Of a DNA stretch of 9,531 bases, positions 1 to 5,313 are shown one piece after another. Origin of the DNA: Bacteroidota bacterium (lineage in GTDB: Bacteria; Bacteroidota; Bacteroidia; Chitinophagales; Chitinophagaceae); contig JAEYVW010000153.1 in the NCBI GenBank assembly GCA_023429365.1, positions 1 through 9,531 on the forward strand, read 5' to 3'. The notes beneath the pieces are model-generated. The model saw nothing but the letters and a program-made list of their open reading frames with translations, did no database searches and had not been told where the DNA came from. The translations under genes were made by a program, and so were the position numbers. Position 1 is the first letter of the stretch; each line of letters opens with the position of its first letter.

Positions 1-106
1 CGGACGAGGTGCATGACAGCCAGGTTTGTATTTGCCGTGTTTCGGCAGGGTGAGATTCGCCATTGATGTAACGCTGCAATTTTCGATGTAGAATTTCCGA
101 TTTCAT
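1..106 (-). CDS. FecR-family anti-sigma factor, N-terminus only (cut by window edge)
   Basis: Reading leftward from an ATG at 106-104, 35 codons stay open to the edge of the window. They begin MKSEILHRKLQRYINGE and reach an ETRQIQTWL motif. This matches the short N-terminal helical segment typical of Bacteroidota FecR-like anti-sigma factors: a dozen residues, then a [R/K]Y[I/L]xGxxxxxE turn, then a helix ending in [V/I]xxWL. In this family the segment sits in the cytoplasm and binds the sigma factor, while the C-terminal part is periplasmic and senses a TonB-dependent transporter. The start lies 5 bp after the stop codon of the upstream sigma gene on the same strand, which is the usual sigma/anti-sigma operon order. 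No Shine-Dalgarno sequence is visible. The periplasmic part is not in view, so the assignment rests on this short segment and its position. Confidence 0.72.
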   Translation of the reverse strand, partial: MKSEILHRKLQRYINGESHPAETRQIQTWLSCTSS

Positions 107-111
107 TGATA

Positions 112-639
112 CTAATTTTTGGGATAAGACAGAAGGTTGATGATTGATAATTTATTGGTAAATGACTGCAATAGCCATTTTACTGTCGATAACGTAGTTT
201 GAGCGGCCATGCCGTTTTGCCCAGTTTGCTGGCGGATCAATTCCGAACGCGTATTGATCACGGTGTACTTCCCTGAAATGGGTTTCCTCGCTGCAAGCAA
301 AGACTCAACACTGAATTCCTGCCCAAACCTTTTTTCAATGATCTCATGTGCACCTGGTTGTTCCAGTTTCTCGCTGAGTGATTTTACAACCAGCTTTCTT
401 ACCTCTGCGTACAGGTGTTGTGAGAGAGAAAATGAAACGGGTAAAGTGTGCCGTTGTTCCCACAGTTCGATAAATATGGTTCGGACAATTTTTTTCGCGT
501 CAGCGGGCGATTGAAGTTTGCGGACACTGTAGCGATAAAGACTGTGCCAATAGTGTCGATAGAGTTCTTCGAAAGCTTCCGTGTCATCAAGAACAAGACG
601 GTCAACTAGTGACTGATCGGGTGTTAAGATCCTGCTCAT
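112..639 (-). CDS. Diverged ECF-type RNA polymerase sigma factor (sigma-70 family)
   Basis: The product has 175 residues, close to the usual 170-200 for Bacteroidota ECF sigma factors. Residues 10-90 look like sigma region 2: an LVDRLVLDDTEAFEELYRHYW helix, then a helix with FIELWEQR (56-63) where the family normally has an [A/E]DIVQEVF-x-x-LW motif. Here the acidic DIV part reads KKIV (49-52), so conserved residues at the core-binding helix have changed. The C-terminal half should hold the region 4 helix-turn-helix that reads the -35 element. Only a weak trace is visible: TGQNGMAAQTTLSTVKWLLQSF (139-160) could be its last helices, but the usual LPPxxRxVF lead-in is absent. It is followed by the FecR-like gene at 106, which supports a real sigma/anti-sigma pair. 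The ATG at 639-637 is the first in frame. It is either a specialised, rapidly diverging ECF factor or one losing function; no stop or frameshift breaks it. Confidence 0.78.
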   Translation of the reverse strand: MSRILTPDQSLVDRLVLDDTEAFEELYRHYWHSLYRYSVRKLQSPADAKKIVRTIFIELWEQRHTLPVSFSLSQHLYAEVRKLVVKSLSEKLEQPGAHEIIEKRFGQEFSVESLLAARKPISGKYTVINTRSELIRQQTGQNGMAAQTTLSTVKWLLQSFTNKLSIINLLSYPKN

Positions 640-971
640 AGGGGTACATTTAAAAGTTAAACAATTCAGGGTATTGGAATTGTTTTCGCAGGAGATCGTG
701 AGATTTTAAAAAAAAGTTTCTCGGAGGAAATCGAATTTTGAAAAGGATGTTTCTCGCAGGATAGTACCCGGGACTACCGGGATAAGAGGAATGAATCGAA
801 TGCTAAACTAAACATCTTGTTTTAACCTTGCAAGTATTTGAAATGTTTAGTTGTACACATGGGGAATCTACGATTTGCACGATAATTAATTGTATCTAAA
901 CAGTATAACACGGTTAACACTGGTGTGGATATTTTAATGGAATGATAAAATCGTAATTATCCGAAAGGCAT
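640..971. other. Gene-free region between ABC-F gene end and sigma gene start
   Basis: This 332-bp stretch is AT-rich and has no convincing reading frame on either strand. It must contain the 3' end of the ABC-F transcript and the promoter of the sigma/FecR pair, both read leftward. I see no GC-rich hairpin with a T-run that would be a clear terminator. A weak TAACTTTT (minus strand, 659-652) resembles the Bacteroidota -7 element TAnnTTTG but has no matching -33 TTTG. The one distinct structure is a set of three short direct repeats at 682-764, listed separately. Confidence 0.6.
682..764 (-). repeat. Three imperfect 12-13 bp direct repeats upstream of the sigma gene
   Basis: On the minus strand the three copies read TCCTGCGAGAAAC (about 761-749), TCCTCCGAGAAAC (728-716) and TCCTGCGAAAAC (693-682). 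Successive copies are about 33-35 bp apart, close to three helical turns, so they would face the same side of the DNA. They lie 43 to 122 bp upstream of the sigma start codon. The arrangement suggests an operator array for a DNA-binding regulator, but no regulator is identified, and chance similarity in a short AT-rich region cannot be excluded. Confidence 0.4.
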
Positions 972-2861
972 TTATTCCATAATTTCACTTAATTCAAGCC
1001 AGCGTAGTTCTTTTTCATCAAGTAATTTGGTGATTACTCCAATCCGCAGGGAAAGTTTTTGCAGTTCATCAAAGCTGGTCTGGTTATCACTCAACTTTAA
1101 TGTTACTGCTTCTTTTTCGCATGTCAGATCCGCTATCTCTTTTTCCAGTTGCTCAAATTCTCTTTTTTCTTTGAAGGAGGGATTTCTTTTTGTTTCAGGT
1201 AGCTTTGTTTTTTCGGGGTTAGCCTGTTCTTGCCTGGTTTCGTTACGGGTTTCGGTAGAGACCGCTTCTTTTTCCCTGAGCCAATCACGGTATTGAGAAT
1301 AGTTGCCAGGAAAATCCTGTATCACGCCATCGCCTTCAAACACGAAGATGTGATCCACGAGGCGGTCCATGAAATACCGGTCGTGACTCACGATTAACAG
1401 GCAGCCTGGAAACTCACTGAGAAAGTTTTCCAATACACTCAGGGTGGGAAGATCAAGATCATTGGTGGGTTCATCGAGCACCAGGAAATTCGGGTTGCGG
1501 AATAAAACCGATAACAGGTGTAAGCGTCTTTTTTCACCTCCGCTTAGCTTACTTATAAAGGTGTACTGTTTATCGGGGTCAAAAAGAAAAAGCTGCAGGA
1601 ATTGTGCAGCGCTTAGGGTGCCGCCATTCGCCAGGGGGAAATGTTCTGCAATATTTTTTACAAACTCAATTACGCGCTGGTCCTGTTTTACAACCAGCCC
1701 CTGTTGAGAAAAATTGCCAAACACAACGGTATCCCCAATATTGATCTTACCGCTATCAGCATTTTCAAGACCCTGTATAATATTGATAAAAGTAGATTTG
1801 CCCGCCCCATTTTTACCGACTATTCCAATGCGATCGCCCTTTTTAAATGTATAGTCGAATCCTTTGAGGATTATTTTGTCGCCGAAACTTTTATACACCT
1901 TTTTTATTTCGATAACTTTCCCACCCAGCCGGTTCATCTTCATTTGAAGTTCTAGCTGCTGATCTTCTATGCGCTTCTTTGCTTTTTTCTCCACTTCATA
2001 AAAATTATCCTGGCGGCTTTTACTTTTCGTGGTACGTGCGCGGGGTTGTTTACGCATCCATTCCAGTTCCTTTCGGTAAGTGTTTTTTGCCTTCTCAATA
2101 CTGGCAGATTCACTTTCGATCCTTGCTGTTTTTTTCTCCAGGTAGTTTTGATAGTCACCCTTGTAAACATACAGGTTGCTGTTATCCATTTCCCAGATCT
2201 CATCACATACCGCATCCAGGAAATAACGATCGTGCGTCACCATCAGCAGTGTGACTTTTTCTTTATTCAAATAGTTTTCCAGCCATTCCACCATGTCCAC
2301 ATCCAGGTGGTTGGTGGGCTCATCCATGATCAGTAAAACGTGTTTGTGTTCAAATCCAATATCGATCAGCGTCTTGGCGAGTGCCACTCTTTTCCGTTGG
2401 CCTCCGCTGAGGGAATTGACGGGCTGATTTAGATTCTGAATTTTCAATTTGCCCAGTACCTGTTTCACCCGGGCGTCAAAATCCCATGCGCCCAGGTCGT
2501 CCATTTTCAGAATCGCAGCGTTGAGTATAGCAGGATCGGTATCCTGATCGAGCGATTCAAACTCCTTGATCGCATTAATTACAGGGTGATCATGAAAAAA
2601 TATATTGTCGAGCACAGAGAGCTTTTCATTAAACACGGGTTCCTGCTCAAACAGGGCCACGTCCACGTCCTTATTGATCCACACCGTACCGCTGTCAGGG
2701 GTTTCTTTGCCAGCCAGAATTTTCAACAGGGTCGATTTACCTGTACCATTTCTTGCTACCAGTGCGATCTTGTCACCTTCTTCTATATGAAAGGAAATAT
2801 TGTCGAATAAAGGTTGTATACCATAGCTTTTTGCGATATTTTCAACAGAAACATAATGCAT
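972..2861 (-). CDS. uup: ABC-F family ATPase, Uup type
   Basis: This 629-residue cytoplasmic protein has two ABC ATPase domains and no membrane segment, as in the ABC-F family, whose members act on ribosomes (Uup itself is also linked to branched DNA and transposon excision). Domain 1 shows Walker A ARNGTGKS (36-43), signature LSGGQ (151-155), Walker B ending in MDEPTNHLD (179-187) and the switch histidine in THDR (209-212). A charged linker with two long helices covers about 222-310, including the basic tip KQPRARTTKSKSR (271-283) expected to reach into the ribosome. Domain 2 has GKNGAGKST (349-357), LSGGE (439-443), VLDEPTNDLD (461-470) and SHDR (492-495). After a Q/E/K-rich spacer, residues 561-629 form a coiled coil like the Uup C-terminal DNA-binding domain. 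Length matches Uup (about 635). The first Walker A glycine is alanine. The start codon at 2861 sits just after a TATCTTTG element. It is divergent from the gene at 2951. Confidence 0.93.
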   Translation of the reverse strand: MHYVSVENIAKSYGIQPLFDNISFHIEEGDKIALVARNGTGKSTLLKILAGKETPDSGTVWINKDVDVALFEQEPVFNEKLSVLDNIFFHDHPVINAIKEFESLDQDTDPAILNAAILKMDDLGAWDFDARVKQVLGKLKIQNLNQPVNSLSGGQRKRVALAKTLIDIGFEHKHVLLIMDEPTNHLDVDMVEWLENYLNKEKVTLLMVTHDRYFLDAVCDEIWEMDNSNLYVYKGDYQNYLEKKTARIESESASIEKAKNTYRKELEWMRKQPRARTTKSKSRQDNFYEVEKKAKKRIEDQQLELQMKMNRLGGKVIEIKKVYKSFGDKIILKGFDYTFKKGDRIGIVGKNGAGKSTFINIIQGLENADSGKINIGDTVVFGNFSQQGLVVKQDQRVIEFVKNIAEHFPLANGGTLSAAQFLQLFLFDPDKQYTFISKLSGGEKRRLHLLSVLFRNPNFLVLDEPTNDLDLPTLSVLENFLSEFPGCLLIVSHDRYFMDRLVDHIFVFEGDGVIQDFPGNYSQYRDWLREKEAVSTETRNETRQEQANPEKTKLPETKRNPSFKEKREFEQLEKEIADLTCEKEAVTLKLSDNQTSFDELQKLSLRIGVITKLLDEKELRWLELSEIME

Positions 2862-2865
2862 GCGG

Positions 2866-2873
2866 CAAAGATA
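2866..2873 (-). promoter_or_regulatory. Putative Bacteroidota -7 promoter element for the ABC-F gene
   Basis: Minus-strand TATCTTTG is an exact match to the TAnnTTTG -7 consensus of Bacteroidota housekeeping promoters. It ends only 4 bp before the ATG at 2861, so transcription would begin at or next to the start codon and give a leaderless or nearly leaderless message. No TTTG is found at the expected distance for a -33 element; the closest TTG (minus strand, 2889-2887) is too near. The assignment is therefore tentative. Confidence 0.4.
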
Positions 2874-2950
2874 CTGAGAGAACCGACAAGCTTTTGGCCG
2901 GACATAGTAACAGATTATGGCATAATTTTTCTATTACATGCAAAAAAGAT

Positions 2951-3511
2951 ATGACGAACAATATTGTTGAAGCTATTCAACAGAAATTGGGCTATCCGCC
3001 CCTGGCAAAGGTGGATCCTAATATCCAGGAGACAACGGGTAATTTCCAGAAAAGTGTGGAACAAAAACTGGCGCAGTCTGCCATACCTGTTGTACTAGCG
3101 GGATTCTTTAGCTTCACCCGCACTGATAGTGGTTGCAAGACAATCATTAACGCGGATAAAGGGGAAAACTGGCTGGAGAAAATCTTTGGCAATGATCAAA
3201 ATAAGGCTGTGGAGAAAGTTGCCCAATATGCAGGTGTAACCAATGAAGAAGCAGAAATCGATATGGAGCAGGCCTCCCGGGAAGCATACCAGATCATTCA
3301 TAATGCCGCTGGTGAAAAGAAATCGGTTGAAAAGATTAGGTCATTTATGAGCCATCAGCGTCATAATATCCTGGTATATCTCCCCGCGGCGATGCAGCTT
3401 GGCAATCTATTGCACGATAACGCCATGGATGACAGAACAAATAAGATGGAAGGGCCCGTATCCAGTTTTATGCATAAAATAGAGGACAGGTTATCAGGTA
3501 GTGGGTCCTGA
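2951..3511 (+). CDS. Conserved-looking hypothetical protein, 186 residues
   Basis: I do not recognise this gene with confidence. The open frame extends upstream into the ABC-F gene on the other strand, so I chose the ATG at 2951, the first one outside that gene; the product begins MTNNIVEAIQQKLGYPPLAK. It is a soluble, mostly helical, mildly acidic protein with no signal peptide. A short hydrophobic patch IPVVLAGFFSF (45-55) is too brief for a membrane span. The second half (VEKVAQYAGVTNEEAE, 88-103, then NILVYLPAAMQLGNLL, 139-154) loosely recalls the layout of DUF937/YidB-like proteins, with a small helical domain followed by a hydrophobic LP helix near the C-terminus, but the Gly-rich tail of those families is missing. 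It ends in a low-complexity SGSGS tail. The 89 bp shared with the divergent ABC-F start must hold both promoters. It converges on the J-domain gene with only 4 bp between the stop codons. Confidence 0.8.
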   Translation: MTNNIVEAIQQKLGYPPLAKVDPNIQETTGNFQKSVEQKLAQSAIPVVLAGFFSFTRTDSGCKTIINADKGENWLEKIFGNDQNKAVEKVAQYAGVTNEEAEIDMEQASREAYQIIHNAAGEKKSVEKIRSFMSHQRHNILVYLPAAMQLGNLLHDNAMDDRTNKMEGPVSSFMHKIEDRLSGSGS

Positions 3512-3515
3512 GGGT

Positions 3516-4175
3516 CTATTTTGTTGAGAAAAAAATAGCCAGACAGATTAAGACGACAATACATAATATGACCCAGACTTTTGCCCTTTCCCAGGACTCG
3601 GTCAATCGCTGCTGCCGAAGGAATTGAGCAATGCTGACTGGGATGGATTGGTCACGGGTATCAATCTTTTTGAGTCGATCAGCCAGGGGTATCAGCCAGC
3701 GTGTTGGAAGCCCCCTGGCTGTTTTTAGGGCGGTCTTCACAATCTCTTCGTTGATATAATGTTCCTGGAAGTCATTGACGGTTTGAATATTTTCATCTGT
3801 GAGTATCTGGCAAATCTTGTCATATAGACCCTGGTAATGAGCGCGGTTGGCATCGAGTTGTGCTACGTAACGGTCAAGCTCAAGCATTTTTTTCAAAACA
3901 GTCACTGGGTTAATGACCTCATCAACGGTTTTGCGTCCCATACTCTGCTCGTACCAGCGTTGTTGCAGGTAATGATCTTTCCGGGTGGGATTGCTTAATG
4001 TTTCATATGCTTCTTTGATCTCGGCAAATCTTGCCGCTGCATAGCGGTCGTTGCCCTGCTTATCGGGGTGGTAAACCTGAGCCAGCCTGCGAAAGGCTTT
4101 TTTAACCTCTTCACCAGTTGCAGAAGGAGGTATTTCAAGAATGCTATAGTAATCCTTTACTTCCAAAAATTGCAA
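3516..4175 (-). CDS. J-domain protein with C-terminal membrane anchor
   Basis: The N-terminal 70 residues are a DnaJ-type J domain: KDYYSILEIPPSATGEEV, the invariant HPD at 36-38, and the third helix RFAEIKEAYETLSNP (49-63). J domains stimulate Hsp70 (DnaK) ATPase activity. There is no Gly/Phe region, zinc finger or CTD as in full DnaJ, so this is a specialised class C co-chaperone. Residues 80-195 are helical and unrecognised. Residues 199-217 (KVWVILCIVVLICLAIFF) form one membrane span ending two residues before the C-terminus, so the protein should be tail-anchored with the J domain in the cytoplasm. No ATG is available: the frame is closed at 4191-4193, and the candidate starts are TTG at 4175 or TTG at 4166. 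The latter gives a product beginning MEVKDYY, nearer to usual J-protein starts. The client is unknown; it may recruit DnaK to the inner membrane. Confidence 0.88.
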   Translation of the reverse strand: MQFLEVKDYYSILEIPPSATGEEVKKAFRRLAQVYHPDKQGNDRYAAARFAEIKEAYETLSNPTRKDHYLQQRWYEQSMGRKTVDEVINPVTVLKKMLELDRYVAQLDANRAHYQGLYDKICQILTDENIQTVNDFQEHYINEEIVKTALKTARGLPTRWLIPLADRLKKIDTRDQSIPVSIAQFLRQQRLTESWERAKVWVILCIVVLICLAIFFSTK

Positions 4176-4239
4176 GTTACAGAATGCCGGCTATAGGATC
4201 AATGGGGAAGAGGTATGTCGGTTAGATTGTGTTAAGATG

Positions 4240-4265
4240 TTTTCTTCTTCCCTTCCCGCCTTCCC
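4240..4265. other. Homopyrimidine/homopurine tract between two minus-strand genes
   Basis: Twenty-five of 26 plus-strand bases are C or T, broken by one G at 4258. The minus strand is therefore purine-rich with GGG, GG, GGG and GGG runs closely spaced (GGGAAGGCGGGAAGGG). It lies in the 115-bp gap between the hydrolase stop and the J-domain start. Such tracts can form triplex or two-tetrad G-quadruplex structures. No terminator hairpin was found in the same gap. Confidence 0.45.
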
Positions 4266-4290
4266 GGCAAAAAAAGATTTGGGTTGAAGT

Positions 4291-5142
4291 TTATTTCAGG
4301 TGTTTACCAAAAAAATCGATCGTGCGTTGCCATGCCAGTTTTGCCGCAGCTTCATCGTAACGCGTCGGCGCAGTATCGTTATGAAATGCATGATTGACTT
4401 TTTCATATAGGTATTGTTCATAAGTAACACCAGCTTTTTTCAACGCCTCTTCATAAGCGGCCATACCTGCGTTTATACGTTCGTCCAGGCCGGCATAATG
4501 TAGTTGAACTGCCGCTTTTATTTTTGGAACATCTTCCAGTTTTGCCTGCCTGCCATAGAATGCCACTGCGGCTTTGAGCTTAGGTACGTAAACTGCGAGA
4601 TTATTGGCCATCGCTCCGCCCCAACAAAAACCAACGCAACCAAACTGGCCATTTGTATCCTGGCGTGATTCAACATAGGGAAACGCATTCACAAAATTTT
4701 CGAGACTTTCTTCTGCTTTTAGCTGTTGAAATTTTGCACGGGCCTCGTCATCATTTGCAGGAGTGCCACCCAGCGGTGATAGTGCGTTAGGTGCGATCGC
4801 CAGGTAACCGGCGGAAGCGGCGCGGCGGGCTACATCTTCGATATGTGCATTCAGTCCGCGGTTTTCGTGGATCACAATCACAGCCGCGTATTTTTTTTCT
4901 TTTTTGGGCCGGGCTACATACGCCTGCATATCTCCATTCACGCCGCGGTAACTGACCCGCTCTGTGAACAAATCCTGGTCTGATGTCATCGCTGCTTTCG
5001 CGCCATTTACTTCTATAAATGGTAATATTGCTAGTGCGGCCGTCATGCCTCCGGTGATAACAGATAACCGCTGTAGAAATTCAGTTCTGGAAAGCGGTTT
5101 ATGAGTATACTCATCATACAGTGTGATAATACGTTGATCCAT
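4291..5142 (-). CDS. Dienelactone hydrolase family protein with N-terminal export-type segment
   Basis: This 283-residue alpha/beta hydrolase is of the dienelactone hydrolase (DLH) family. The Cys-His-Asp triad typical of DLH is visible: nucleophile C173 in GFCWGG (171-176), D220 in AGLDERI, and H251 in NHAFHND. E93 in IHENRGL sits where DLH has the glutamate that activates the cysteine. DLH enzymes hydrolyse dienelactone in chloroaromatic breakdown, but many relatives have unknown ester or lactone substrates, and nothing nearby suggests an aromatic pathway. The N-terminus adds about 50 residues: a polar stretch, then LSRTEFLQRL (17-26), then a hydrophobic run TGGMTAALAILPF (30-42) and AKAA (48-51). 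This resembles a Tat signal in which the second arginine of SRR is replaced by threonine (S18-R19-T20). It may be exported or remain in the cytoplasm. The ATG at 5142 is clear. The gene is divergent from the one at 5314. Confidence 0.92.
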   Translation of the reverse strand: MDQRIITLYDEYTHKPLSRTEFLQRLSVITGGMTAALAILPFIEVNGAKAAMTSDQDLFTERVSYRGVNGDMQAYVARPKKEKKYAAVIVIHENRGLNAHIEDVARRAASAGYLAIAPNALSPLGGTPANDDEARAKFQQLKAEESLENFVNAFPYVESRQDTNGQFGCVGFCWGGAMANNLAVYVPKLKAAVAFYGRQAKLEDVPKIKAAVQLHYAGLDERINAGMAAYEEALKKAGVTYEQYLYEKVNHAFHNDTAPTRYDEAAAKLAWQRTIDFFGKHLK

Positions 5143-5313
5143 ATCGCAGATTTTTGTTCTATGAAGTTAAGGATTCGATTGTTAAAAAAATTTACCAAAA
5201 GTTTTCACAACAATGAGCAATAAAGGGAATGTGTGCAACCAGGTGGCATATGAATAGCTCATATTTGTAGTGGAAACGATTCCTGCTAATTGAAAACTAT
5301 TAAATTTATTTAC
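5143..5313. promoter_or_regulatory. Divergent promoter region between hydrolase and DUF6600-type genes
   Basis: These 171 bp separate two start codons facing away from each other, so both promoters must lie here. Candidate -7 elements are imperfect: TAAATTTT on the minus strand (within 5180-5195) and TAAATTTA on the plus strand (5301-5308, 5 bp before the ATG). A plus-strand TTTG at 5264-5267 is too far from the latter to be its -33 element. I see no clear operator. Confidence 0.35.

Noticed and set aside
209..514. Plus-strand open frame of 101 codons antisense to the sigma gene
   Set aside because: It lies entirely inside the sigma coding region in the opposite direction and its peptide shows no domain; it is a shadow of the real gene.
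682..764. CRISPR array interpretation of the phased repeats
   Set aside because: Repeats are only 12-13 bp, imperfect, and no cas gene is present; three copies with short repeats do not meet the pattern.
2753..2950. N-terminal extension of the 2951 gene into the ABC-F gene
   Set aside because: The extension lies antisense to the well-supported ABC-F N-terminus, including the sequence around its first Walker A, and has no family features; the ATG at 2951 is the natural start.
5290..5313. Upstream TTG start for the DUF6600-type protein, adding eight residues
   Set aside because: The ATG at 5314 gives a standard signal peptide directly; the TTG adds a polar extension with no ribosome-binding support.
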